DNA of 64,000 bases from Rhodococcus jostii RHA1 (GTDB lineage Bacteria; Actinomycetota; Actinomycetes; Mycobacteriales; Mycobacteriaceae): positions 3,472,001 through 3,536,000 of the forward strand of contig NC_008268.1 in assembly GCF_000014565.1 (NCBI RefSeq). The letters are read 5' to 3'. The notes under the pieces were generated by a model. It saw only the letters and a list, made by a program, of their open reading frames with translations. It was not told where the DNA came from and ran no database searches. Position numbers and translations under genes: made by a program. This document shows positions 36,610 to 45,008 of this stretch, in pieces; position 1 is the stretch's first letter, and every line of letters begins with the position of its first letter.

Positions 36610-37755
36610 GTGCTCCAGCTCATCTCGATACTCGCTCTTCTCCGGAAGGTCGGCTCCTCCGCGCTGCCGTCAGTGCGCGCCGCGTTGCTTCGCTTCGCGG
36701 GGTACCTGGTGCCGATTGCGCAGACGGCGGTCACCGCGGGGGCAGCGTGGTGGGTGTCGGTCGAGGTGGCCGGTCACGAACAGCCGCTGCTGGCCCCGCT
36801 GGCCGCGGTCGTGTGCCTGAGCGTCGCGCGGGGTGCCCGCAGCCGCCGGGCCGGCGAGCTGATCGCGGGTGTCACCATCGGAACGATCGTCTCGGACGTC
36901 GTCGTGCGATACATCGGCAACGGGCCGTGGCAGATCTGCCTCGTGGTGGCGGTGGCGATGTCTTTCGCGGTGCTCCTCGACGGTGGTTCGGTGATCGTCC
37001 TGCAGGCGGGTTCGTCGGCGGCGTTGGTCGCAGCCATGGCATCCGCTACGAGCGCCCACCCGTTCGACCGTGTCGTAGACGCACTGATCGGGGGTGCGCT
37101 CAGCCTGGTGGCGCTGTCCGTGTTGCCCACCGACCCGGTGCGACGGACACGCCGGTGCGCGGCCGCTGTGCTGGACAGCGTGGCCGCAGCCCTCCGGCAG
37201 ACGTCGAAGGGCCTGGCCGCGGGTGACGTCTCCGCGCTTGAGGATGCTCTCGCACTTGCCCGTTCGACGCAGTCGACCATCGACAGCATGCGCGTCGAAC
37301 TGCGCTCCGGATCCGAGGTGGCCCGGATTTCACCGATTCACTGGCGGGGACGTCGCCGCATCGGCCGGCTGGCATCGATCGCCGACCCGATCGACAACGC
37401 CGCACGCAACACCCGGGTCCTGGTGCGGCGCGCCCTGATCGCCACGTACGACGGCGAGCGAGTCGACCCGCAATTGGCGGACGCCGTCTCCGATCTGGCG
37501 CACCTCGCCGACCGGATGCGGCTGATGATTCTCGCGACTCCCGCGAAGAAACCCAACGAAATCCAGATCAGCGACGAACTCGAGCGATTCGCCCGTTCAC
37601 TGCCGCAGCAGGAGATCTCGGCGGGGTTCTCCGCGGCGGTCGTCTCCGCCCAGGTCCGGTCCATCGTCATCGACTTCTTCGAAGTGTGCGGCATCCCGCG
37701 CGCCGTCTGCCGGCCGATGCTGCCCCGTCCCGCCCACTACGCGGGTGCCGCGTAG
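36610..37755 (+). CDS. FUSC-like membrane protein (aromatic acid exporter-like family)
   Basis: About 381 residues from GTG 36610; upstream starts in frame to 36526 exist. The N-terminal half has several membrane helices (AQTAVTAGAAWWV, LLAPLAAVVCLSVARG, AGVTIGTIVSDVVV, ICLVVAVAMSFAVLL). The motif GARSRRAGELIAGV resembles the FUSC/ArAE core. The C-terminal half is soluble and helical. Such proteins may export small aromatic acids, but members of this actinobacterial branch are uncharacterised. It stands alone between the importer operon and a convergent VOC gene. Confidence 0.65.
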   Translation: MLQLISILALLRKVGSSALPSVRAALLRFAGYLVPIAQTAVTAGAAWWVSVEVAGHEQPLLAPLAAVVCLSVARGARSRRAGELIAGVTIGTIVSDVVVRYIGNGPWQICLVVAVAMSFAVLLDGGSVIVLQAGSSAALVAAMASATSAHPFDRVVDALIGGALSLVALSVLPTDPVRRTRRCAAAVLDSVAAALRQTSKGLAAGDVSALEDALALARSTQSTIDSMRVELRSGSEVARISPIHWRGRRRIGRLASIADPIDNAARNTRVLVRRALIATYDGERVDPQLADAVSDLAHLADRMRLMILATPAKKPNEIQISDELERFARSLPQQEISAGFSAAVVSAQVRSIVIDFFEVCGIPRAVCRPMLPRPAHYAGAA

Positions 37756-37764
37756 CCGGCGACC

Positions 37765-38160
37765 TCAGGGAATGTCGAGCCGGCACTGTTCCGGCGCGCG
37801 AGAGTTGTCGATGACGCAGAACCTGTTGCCCTCGGTGTCTTCCAGGACCACGAAGTCCGAGTCCTCGGGGTACCGGTCCCACAGCACCCGCTGCGCGCCG
37901 AGACCGACGAGCCGTTCGATTTCCGCGGCCTGGTCCTCGCTGTCGCGAGCGTGCAGGTCGAGGTGCAGCCGAGGCTCGGGTTCCGCGTCGTGTTCGCTCT
38001 GCTGGATCGCCAGCAGTGGTCGGCCGTCGGGCAGCGTCAGGTTGGTGAAGTCGTTGTCGCCGACGGGCGGGAGCGCAGTCAATCCGAGTGCCTCGGTCCA
38101 GAACCTGGTTGCACGCCCGATGTCGCGTGCTCCGATCACTGTCGTTCCCAAGATGAGCAT
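37765..38160 (-). CDS. VOC (glyoxalase/bleomycin-resistance fold) protein
   Basis: 131 residues, two beta-alpha-beta-beta-beta units (LGTTVIGARDIGRATRFWTE; LGAQRVLWDRY and FVVLEDTEGNRFCVID). Possible metal ligands are H in LHLDLHARD and E in LEDTEGNRF. Function unknown; a related VOC gene lies at 39048. Convergent with the FUSC-like gene, 9 bases apart. Confidence 0.8.
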   Translation of the reverse strand: MLILGTTVIGARDIGRATRFWTEALGLTALPPVGDNDFTNLTLPDGRPLLAIQQSEHDAEPEPRLHLDLHARDSEDQAAEIERLVGLGAQRVLWDRYPEDSDFVVLEDTEGNRFCVIDNSRAPEQCRLDIP

Positions 38161-38198
38161 GAACCGAATTTATCCGCTGCGCCGGGCCGGGGTGGACG

Positions 38199-39035
38199 AT
38201 GTGGGGTGTGGAATTCGACGACCTGGTGTTGCGTCCCCTGGCCGAACGCTTGTGCCGCATCGACGGCGTCGTCGGCGTCACCCTCGGCGGCAGCCGCGCC
38301 CGAGGGACGCATACGGCGGAATCCGACTACGACCTGGGCGTCTACTACCGCGGTGCCCTCGACACCGGCGGGCTGAACGATCTCGCGCGGGAGTGGGCGG
38401 GCGCCGAGGCATCGGCGACGCGGACGGGTGAGTGGGGACCGTGGGTCGACGGCGGAGCGTGGCTGTCGATCGACGGCCGGGCAGTCGACTGGCTGTACCG
38501 CGACCTCGACCGGGTGACCACGGTGTGGCAGGACACCCAGCGGGGTGTGTACGGGTTTCACGCCCAGACCGGACACCCGTTCGGGTTCGCGGACTTCGCG
38601 TACGCGGGCGAACTCGCGTCGGCGGTGATCCTCGCCGATCCGTCCGGACGCATCGCTGCTCTTCAAGCCGACATGCAGCACTACCCGGACCCCCTGCGTG
38701 AAGCCCTGGTGCGGCGACTGTGGGAGGCGGACTTCGTCACTGTGCTGGCCCGCAAGGCGATCCCGCGTGCCGATGCGACGTATGTGGCCGGTTGCCTGTT
38801 CCGCGCGGTGTGCCTGTGCGCGCACGCCCTACACGCCCACGCCCGGCGCTGGCTCATCAACGAGAAGGGCGCCGTTGCCGCCGCCGGTGCCCTGCCGAAC
38901 GCACCCACCGACTTCAGCGCTCGCGCTCATCTCGTCCTCGGCCGACTCGGAACGACGCCCGACGAACTGACCGCCGCCCTCGCCCTGGCCGAACAACTCG
39001 TCGACGACACCCGGAACGCCTGCCCCCTGACGTGA
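38199..39035 (+). CDS. nucleotidyltransferase-domain protein
   Basis: 278 residues. The minimal nucleotidyltransferase motif GGSRARGTHTAESDYDLGVY (G-S, D-x-D) is at about 30-50, with a third possible Asp in VDWLYRD. A helical C-terminal domain follows. Such proteins transfer nucleotides to RNA, proteins or small molecules. There is no HEPN partner next to it, so it is not a typical MNT-HEPN toxin-antitoxin pair. Target unknown. Confidence 0.75.
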   Translation: MWGVEFDDLVLRPLAERLCRIDGVVGVTLGGSRARGTHTAESDYDLGVYYRGALDTGGLNDLAREWAGAEASATRTGEWGPWVDGGAWLSIDGRAVDWLYRDLDRVTTVWQDTQRGVYGFHAQTGHPFGFADFAYAGELASAVILADPSGRIAALQADMQHYPDPLREALVRRLWEADFVTVLARKAIPRADATYVAGCLFRAVCLCAHALHAHARRWLINEKGAVAAAGALPNAPTDFSARAHLVLGRLGTTPDELTAALALAEQLVDDTRNACPLT

Positions 39036-39047
39036 TCGTGCGAACCC

Positions 39048-39482
39048 TCAGGCGTTCTCCCCGAACCGCCCGCGGGCCTCGACCGGAATCAGCGGCTTCT
39101 CCGCCCGTGCCTTGATCTGCTGGACCGCCCACGTATTGCCGTCGGGATCGGCGAATCCGAAGAAGGTTCCCCCGTCACGCTCGTCGAACACGGTGACCTC
39201 GCTGACCTCGACACCTCGATCGAGCAACTCCTGGCGGGCCGCGGCGGCGTCGGCGACCACCAACTGCAGTCCCCTCATCGACCCCGGTGCCATCTCCGTG
39301 TGCGACGGGAGGTCGCCGATCACGATCGAGCAACCCGAACCGGTGGGGGTCAGCTGAACGACGTGCATGTGCTCGTTGGTGGTGTCGTGGTCGAGATGGA
39401 AGCCGAGCTTGTCGCGGTAGAACGCGACGGAACGATCGATGTCACTGACGGGCAGAACGACCACTTCGAGTGTCCAGTCCAT
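39048..39482 (-). CDS. VOC/glyoxalase-superfamily protein
   Basis: 144 residues from ATG 39482, preceded by GGAGGAACTCGCATC. Motifs: VVVLPVSDIDRSVAFYRDKL, HVVQLTPTGSGCSIVIG and GTFFGFADPDGNTWAVQQI. It looks like the PhnB/glyoxalase-like group. Substrate unknown. It ends 12 bases from the convergent nucleotidyltransferase gene. Confidence 0.82.
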   Translation of the reverse strand: MDWTLEVVVLPVSDIDRSVAFYRDKLGFHLDHDTTNEHMHVVQLTPTGSGCSIVIGDLPSHTEMAPGSMRGLQLVVADAAAARQELLDRGVEVSEVTVFDERDGGTFFGFADPDGNTWAVQQIKARAEKPLIPVEARGRFGENA

Positions 39483-39581
39483 GATGCGAGTTCCTCCGTA
39501 TAGGTGGGGAGCGAGATTGCTCCGCATCAGATGGTGGCGCATCCGGCACGTTGTTGCCGTCGTTCTGCTGAGAGATCGGTG

Positions 39582-39998
39582 CTACCAGCCGCGCAACCCG
39601 TCCGGGGTGACGCGGACGAGCGTCGAGTAGTCCTGCCGGAATTTCTCGGGCGTGTAATCCAGACCGGCCATGTCCTCGTGGTACTTCTCGACGTAGGTCT
39701 CCCACTCCTCCGGCGACGGACCGTCCGCGTCGACGCGGGCTTTCCCGGTGAACACCGACACGTCACCACCCGTGGGGCTGCTGTTGAAATTCAGCGCGAC
39801 CTGCGGATTCCTGCCGATGTTCGCCAGCTTGGCGGTGCCCGGTTGGCTGAAGATCAGGAACTCGGTGCCCGACCAGCTGAACCACACCGGGGTCGGAACC
39901 GGTGTGTCGTTGCGACCGACGGTCGTCAACCACACGATGGATTCGCGGGCCAGCCGGTCTGCGACGGATGCGGTGATCGCGGACGCTGAAAGAGTCAT
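39582..39998 (-). CDS. FMN/F420-binding PPOX-class enzyme (Rv3369-like)
   Basis: 138 residues. Split-barrel features WLTTVGRNDTPVPTPVWFSW, FLIFSQPGTAKLANIGRNPQVALNF and EKFRQDYSTLVRVTPDG match the Rv3369-type TIGR03667 group of pyridoxamine-phosphate-oxidase-like proteins, many of which use F420 or FMN. ATG 39998 is only 26 bases from the end of the TnpB element, so its native promoter was probably displaced by the insertion. A long frame joining it to the transposase is accidental. Confidence 0.82.
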   Translation of the reverse strand: MTLSASAITASVADRLARESIVWLTTVGRNDTPVPTPVWFSWSGTEFLIFSQPGTAKLANIGRNPQVALNFNSSPTGGDVSVFTGKARVDADGPSPEEWETYVEKYHEDMAGLDYTPEKFRQDYSTLVRVTPDGLRGW

Positions 39999-40024
39999 TG
40001 CGTTCTGCTGTGTCGTTTCCGATG

Positions 40025-40200
40025 TTGACTTCCTCTCGGCCGTGAACGACCGAGAATCCCCTCGAGACTCGGGTCCCGAGGTTCCTGTTTCACCGACAGT
40101 CGCCACCCCGCACGTTATGTGCGAGGTGGTCTCACACCGTCTCCGCAGGCAGCCACCGTCAGACCGACGGCCAAAATGTTCCTTGCCGCGTTCACATCCC
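40025..40200 (-). ncRNA. possible omega/reRNA scaffold at the tnpB 3' end
   Basis: In working IS605 elements the guide RNA scaffold overlaps the end of tnpB and runs to the right end, with the guide taken from the flank. Here the matching stretch ends with the right-end hairpin and GTCAA at 40025. The left limit is a guess, and as tnpB is broken any transcript is probably non-functional. Confidence 0.3.
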
Positions 40201-41252
40201 GATCGTGAACGGCGCCGCATCGGCACGTCCACTCCCGCACGTTCAGCGGCATCGCCGAGGCGACCTCCCCACACACCGAGCAGGTCTTCGCCGACGGACA
40301 GAACCGGTCGATCACCACCACCCGCCGCCCGCACCAGTCGGCCTTGTACTCGAGCATCTACCGGAACTCGGACCAACTCGCATCGGAGATCGCCCGAGAC
40401 AACGACCGATTCTTCACCATGTTCCGCACACTCAGACCCTCGATGGCGATCACTTGATTTTCGCGCACCAGTCGAGTGGAGAGTTTGTGCAAATAGTCGC
40501 GGCGCCGATCGGCGATCCGACCATGAATCTGCGCGACCTTCAGTCGGGCCTTGGCCCGGTCCCGGGATCCCTTCTGCTTCTTGGCCAGCACATGCCTTCG
40601 CCAGCCGCGCACGGTCCCTGCCCTCGTGTCGCGGGTTGGTGATCTTCTCCCCCGTCGAGAGCGTGTAGAGGCTGGTGATTCCGGCGTCGAGCCCGACCAC
40701 CCGACCGGTCGACGGGGGCTCGGCGATCGTGTCCTCGACGAGGATCGAAACATGGTACTGACCACGAGCGTTACGCGACACCGTCACCTGCGACGGCACG
40801 GCCCCCTCCGGCAGTGGCCTCGACCACCGAATATCCAGGGGTTCGGACTGCTTGGCCAACCGGATCTGCCCGCCGCGGTAGGTGAAGCAGTTCGAATAGT
40901 AGGTCGCCGACTCCTTCGACTGACCCTTCCTCTTGAACTTCGGGTAGCCGGCCTGCTTGCGCCAGAACCTGTCGAACGCACCCTGCAACTGCCGCAGCGC
41001 CTCCTGCAACGGCCCCTTCGACGGCTCCGCCAACCACTCCGTCTCGGCATCCCGCTTCCATCCGGTGAGCATCTTCGAGGTATCCGCATAGGTCACCCGA
41101 TGCCGCTCCTGCGACCAGGCACGCGTCCGCTCCGCCAACGCCCGGTTGTAGACATACCGGGTGCACCCGAACGTCCGAGCAAGCTGTTCCGCCTGCACCG
41201 CAGTCGGATAGAAACGGTACTTGAACGCCCGCCTCACCACCCTCCCCGCCAT
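40115..41252 (-). pseudogene. tnpB: tnpB (IS605 OrfB, RNA-guided nuclease ancestor) with frameshift and stop
   Basis: N-terminus RRAFKYRFYPTAVQAEQLAR and FGCTRYVYNRALAERTRAW are typical. RuvC motif I is GLDAGITSLYTLSTG, motif II is VIAIEGLSVRNM, the zinc finger runs from CPSAKTCSVCGE to WTCRCGAVHD, and motif III is HDRDVNAARNI. All three catalytic acids remain. The frame shifts at about 40600-40650 between TNPRHEG and LAKKQKGSRDRAKARL. A TAG at 40358-40360 interrupts SEFR-MLEYKADW. The protein is therefore broken at two points. Start ATG 41252. Confidence 0.9.
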
Positions 41253-41397
41253 GACCCAGACACTAGCCACACAGTCCGACAAAACCAGATCGGCTCACCC
41301 GGACCTGAAGGACCGGGTTTGCGCCGAAAGACTCACGGATCAACCGGTTTCAACCGCGGACCGGTGCGCGATCTTCCCCGACGCGGATCAAACGCGT

Positions 41398-42771
41398 TCA
41401 GCCGTGCGCGTGCAGCGGTTTCCCCGACAACGCCAGCATCGCTTCGCTCAGTGCTTCGTTCTGGGTGGGGTGCGCGTGGACGAACGGCGCGACGTCGGTG
41501 GGCAGCGCTTCCCAGGCGACGGTCAGTTGGGCCTCGCCGATCAGTTCGCCGACGCGGTCGCCGACCATGTGCACACCCACCACCGGGCCGGCATCGCCGG
41601 CGCGTATGACCTTGATTCCGCCCGACGTCTTCAGAATCTGGCTCTTGCCGTTGCCTGCGAGGTCGTACACGACGGACGTGACGTCGCCGTACCGCTCGCG
41701 GGCGGCGTCCTCGGTGAGTCCGACGGACGCGACCTCGGGGTGCGAGTACGTCACCCGCGGAACGAGATGCTCGGCCACGGGAACGGGATCGAGGCCGGCG
41801 ATCTCTTCGGCGACGAACACGCCCTGCTGAAAACCGCGGTGCGCCAGTTGAAGTCCGGCCACGACGTCCCCGACGGCATACACACCGTCGACGTCGGTGC
41901 GCAGCCGCTCGTCGGTGACGACGAACCTACGGTCCAGTGTGATGCCGTGTTCCGCGAACCCGCTGTCACCGGTGCGCGGCGCACGTCCCACCGCCACCAG
42001 CAGGATCTCCGCCTCGAGGGTCTCGCCGCCGTCGAGTTCCACGAGAATGCCGTCCGCGGTTTCCTTCGCCGCCGCGACCGTCACGCCCGCGCGGGCCGCG
42101 ATACCGCGCTTACGGAATGCGCGTTCGAGTTGCTTCGAGCACCACGGATCCTCCGCCGCAACCAGGCGGGGGAGCGCCTCGACGACAGTCACTTCGGCGC
42201 CGAACGACGCCCAGACGCTGGCGAACTCGACGCCGATCACGCCACCGCCGAGAACGATGGCCTTCTTCGGGACGAACCCGAGATTCAATGCGTCGTCGCT
42301 GGTGACGATGCGCTCACCGAGCTCGATGGACGGCACCGTCCGGGCGTAGGAGCCGGTGGCGAGAACCACGGACGTCCCGGTGTAGCGGGTGCCGTCCACC
42401 TCGATCGTCCTGTCTCCGGCATACTTTCCGTGCCCGCTCACGCCGCTGATCTTGTGATGGGCGACCAGACCCTGCAGTCCCCTGTGCAACCGGTCGATCG
42501 TGCCGTTCTTGTACTGGTGCACCGCCTCGATGTCGATGCCGTCGAACGTCGTTCGCACGCCGAACGCGGCACCGGTCCGCGCGGTGTCGGCGACCTCGGC
42601 GGAATGGAGCAGCGCTTTGGTCGGGACACAGCCCCGGTGCAGGCAGGTTCCGCCGATCTTGTCCGCCTCGATCAGCGTGACCGAGAGCCCGAGCTGCGCG
42701 GCGCGGAACGCGCAGGCGTAGCCGCCGGACCCGCCACCGAGGATGAGCACGTCACTGTGCGCGTCGGCCAT
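41398..42771 (-). CDS. lpdA: dihydrolipoyl dehydrogenase (E3)
   Basis: 457 residues. FAD loop VLILGGGSGGYACAFRAAQLG, redox disulfide C43/C48 in GGTCLHRGCVPTK, NAD loop AIVLGGGVIGVEFASVW, FAD-binding VYAVGDVVAG and the C-terminal catalytic His-Glu in HAHPTQNEALSE. It reoxidises the dihydrolipoyl E2 and makes NADH. Its start shares one base with the E2 stop (TGATG), so it is the last gene of the bkdA-bkdB-bkdC-lpd operon and likely dedicated to branched-chain oxo acids. Confidence 0.95.
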   Translation of the reverse strand: MADAHSDVLILGGGSGGYACAFRAAQLGLSVTLIEADKIGGTCLHRGCVPTKALLHSAEVADTARTGAAFGVRTTFDGIDIEAVHQYKNGTIDRLHRGLQGLVAHHKISGVSGHGKYAGDRTIEVDGTRYTGTSVVLATGSYARTVPSIELGERIVTSDDALNLGFVPKKAIVLGGGVIGVEFASVWASFGAEVTVVEALPRLVAAEDPWCSKQLERAFRKRGIAARAGVTVAAAKETADGILVELDGGETLEAEILLVAVGRAPRTGDSGFAEHGITLDRRFVVTDERLRTDVDGVYAVGDVVAGLQLAHRGFQQGVFVAEEIAGLDPVPVAEHLVPRVTYSHPEVASVGLTEDAARERYGDVTSVVYDLAGNGKSQILKTSGGIKVIRAGDAGPVVGVHMVGDRVGELIGEAQLTVAWEALPTDVAPFVHAHPTQNEALSEAMLALSGKPLHAHG

Positions 42772-44003
42772 CAGAGCCTCCCCAGCGCGGTGATCGGGTT
42801 CTCGATGTAATCGGCGAACAATCTGAGGAACCCGCCCGCGACACCGCCGTCACACACGCGGTGATCGAAGCTCAGCGACACCTGGGTCACCTTCCGAACG
42901 GCCAACTGCCCGTCTATGACCCACGGTTTGTCGATGATGCGGCCGACGCCGAGGATCGCGGCCTCGGGATGGTTGATGATCGGGGTCGAGCCGTCCACGC
43001 CGAAGACGCCGTAGTTGTTGAGGGTGAACGTGCCACCGGTCAGCCGTGCCGGCGGGAGCGTCCCCTCACGGGCCAACGCCGTGGTGTCCCGCAGTTGCCG
43101 GGCCAGTTCGACGGTGGTGAGCGAGTCGGCCCTTTCGATCACCGGGACGACCAGGCCGCGCGGAGTCTGCGCCGCGATGCCGAGGTGGACGTGACCGTAT
43201 CGGACGATCTCGCCCCGTTCGGTGTCGACGGTCGAGTTCAGTTCCGGGTACTGCTTCAGCGCCGCGAGGGCCAGGCGCGCGAGCAGGGCCATCAGGCTCA
43301 CGCCGGCGTCGGCGTCGAGGGTGGCGTTGATTGCCCGGCGGGCGACGAGGAGTTCACTGGCGTCCACGTCGACCCAGGTTGTCGCGTCCGGGATTTCGCG
43401 TCGACTAGTCGACAGCTTGTCGGCGACCGCTTTCCGCAGGCCCTTGATCGGAATCCGCTGCGCGTCGGCTGGCGCGGGTGTGGTGGCGAGTGCCTTCTCG
43501 ACGTCGGCACGGTTGATCACACCGCCGGGACCGCTCCCCGACAGCCGCGACAGGTCGAGGCCGTTCTGCCGCGCGAGGTTGCGGACGACCGGCGAGATGA
43601 CCCGTGGCGCAACACCGGTGCGGTTCGGTTCCGGCCGTGTGGCCTCACGTGTCACGCCGACGCGTCGCCGACGCCGGCGGGTGTCCTCGCTGGTGCCGTA
43701 CCCGATCAGGACGTTGCCCGAGCCTGCTTGTTCTTCTTCGCGGTACTGCTCGTGCGCGGCGGGGGTTCCGCTGACGGTGATCAGCGGGGTGCCCACCTGC
43801 AGCGTCGAGCCTTCGTCGCCGTGCAGGGAGATCACCGTGCCCTCGAAGGGAATCGGCACCTCGACCGCGGCTTTCGCGGTTTCGACCTCGACGACCACCT
43901 GGTCGATGGTGACGGTGTCGCCGACCCGGACTTTCCATTCGGCGATGTCGGCCTCGGTGAGTCCTTCGCCGAGGTCGGGGAGCAGGAAGACCTGGTTGCT
44001 CAT
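42771..44003 (-). CDS. bkdC: branched-chain 2-oxoacid dehydrogenase E2 (dihydrolipoyl acyltransferase)
   Basis: 410 residues: a single lipoyl domain (lipoyl Lys K44 in VETAKAAVEV), an arginine-rich linker, an E1/E3-binding domain (ISPVVRNLARQNGLDLSRLSG) at about 130-170, and the catalytic domain ending in SFDHRVCDGGVAGGFL with the His-x-x-x-Asp-Gly motif. It transfers the branched acyl group to CoA. Its start overlaps the bkdB stop as ATGA. A longer frame through bkdB is spurious. Confidence 0.94.
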   Translation of the reverse strand: MSNQVFLLPDLGEGLTEADIAEWKVRVGDTVTIDQVVVEVETAKAAVEVPIPFEGTVISLHGDEGSTLQVGTPLITVSGTPAAHEQYREEEQAGSGNVLIGYGTSEDTRRRRRRVGVTREATRPEPNRTGVAPRVISPVVRNLARQNGLDLSRLSGSGPGGVINRADVEKALATTPAPADAQRIPIKGLRKAVADKLSTSRREIPDATTWVDVDASELLVARRAINATLDADAGVSLMALLARLALAALKQYPELNSTVDTERGEIVRYGHVHLGIAAQTPRGLVVPVIERADSLTTVELARQLRDTTALAREGTLPPARLTGGTFTLNNYGVFGVDGSTPIINHPEAAILGVGRIIDKPWVIDGQLAVRKVTQVSLSFDHRVCDGGVAGGFLRLFADYIENPITALGRL

Positions 44004-45004
44004 GCGGTCACCGCCCAGCGGGTGTCGGCGGAGTCGTTCCACTGCAATCGGTCGACGCTGTCGAGGACACGGTCGACGCTCGGCAGGTGGAGGCGTTCGA
44101 GTTTCGGTGCCGGATAGGGGATGTCGAATCCGCTGACCCGCAACACCGGCGCGTGCAGGTGGTGGAAGCAGCGTTCCTGGACGCGGGCGGCGATCTCGGC
44201 GCCGACACCGGCGAATCCCTGCGCCTCCTGAATGACGATGCAGCGACCGGTCTTCCGGACCGATGCCATCACGGTCTCGTCGTCGAACGGCACGATCGAC
44301 CGCAGGTCGATCACCTCGATGTCGTGACCCTCCGCCGCGGCCGCTTCGGCGGACTCGAGCGCGACGGTCACCGATGGCCCGTACGCGACGATGGTCGCGT
44401 CCCGACCGGGACGCCGGACGGCGGCCTGCCCGATCGGCGCGCCCACCGCGAGGTCGACGTCGGCGCGGGAGAAGTACAGGCGTTTCGGTTCGAGGAAGAT
44501 CACCGGGTCGGGGTCGTCGATCGCCTCGCGCAGCAGGGTGTACGCGTCCTCGACGGTGGACGGGGCGACGACCTTCAGTCCGGGGGTGTGGGCGTAGTAG
44601 CCCTCGCTGGAGTCGCAGTGGTGCTCGACCCCGCCGATGCCGCCCGCGAACGGGATTCGAATGACGATCGGCGCGGACAGCGCACCCTTGGTGCGGTTCC
44701 GGATCTTCGCGACGTGGGAGACGATCTGCTCGAACGCCGGGTACGCGAACGCGTCGAACTGCATTTCGACGACCGGCTTGAACCCGGACATCGCCATGCC
44801 GATCGCGAAGCCGATGATGCCGGACTCGGCGAGCGGGGTGTCGAAGCACCGGTCGTCGCCGAAGTCGCGGGTCAGGCCGTCGGTGACGCGGAAGACGCCG
44901 CCGAGGGCGCCGACGTCCTCGCCGAAGACGACGACGTTCTCGTCGGCGGCGAGGGCGTCGCGCAGTGCGGTGTTCAAGGCCTGGGCCATGGTGAGCACGG
45001 GCAT
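44000..45004 (-). CDS. bkdB: branched-chain 2-oxoacid dehydrogenase E1 beta subunit
   Basis: 334 residues. Markers are VFGEDVGALGGVFRVTDGL, FDTPLAESGIIGFAIGMAM, MQFDAFAYPAFEQIVSH and HHCDSSEGYYAHTPGLKVV. With E1 alpha it decarboxylates 2-oxo acids of Val, Leu and Ile. ATG 45004 follows GGAG and lies 4 bases after the bkdA stop. Confidence 0.94.
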   Translation of the reverse strand: MPVLTMAQALNTALRDALAADENVVVFGEDVGALGGVFRVTDGLTRDFGDDRCFDTPLAESGIIGFAIGMAMSGFKPVVEMQFDAFAYPAFEQIVSHVAKIRNRTKGALSAPIVIRIPFAGGIGGVEHHCDSSEGYYAHTPGLKVVAPSTVEDAYTLLREAIDDPDPVIFLEPKRLYFSRADVDLAVGAPIGQAAVRRPGRDATIVAYGPSVTVALESAEAAAAEGHDIEVIDLRSIVPFDDETVMASVRKTGRCIVIQEAQGFAGVGAEIAARVQERCFHHLHAPVLRVSGFDIPYPAPKLERLHLPSVDRVLDSVDRLQWNDSADTRWAVTA

Positions 45005-45008
45005 GGGG

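Larger units (their letters stand above)
40025..41338 (-). mobile_element. IS200/IS605-family element carrying only tnpB (decayed)
   Basis: Read on the minus strand, the left flank ends in TTGAT (41343-41339), the target/TAM known for ISDra2. The left end has an imperfect hairpin (41318-41297, ACCCGG/CCGGGT with CC/GG around a TTCA loop). The right end has a hairpin (40055-40034, nine pairs with one wobble, TTCA loop) followed by AGGAAGTCAA ending at 40025. No tnpA (Y1 transposase) is present. No target duplication is expected for this family. It is inserted between lpd and the PPOX gene. Confidence 0.75.

Noticed and set aside
38199..39035. MNT-type antitoxin of a toxin-antitoxin pair
   Set aside because: The protein is too long for a minimal antitoxin and neither neighbour is a HEPN protein.
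39582..41282. Apparent fusion of TnpB N-terminus with the PPOX enzyme
   Set aside because: The open frame arises only because tnpB is frameshifted; the element ends at 40025 and the PPOX gene has its own start at 39998.
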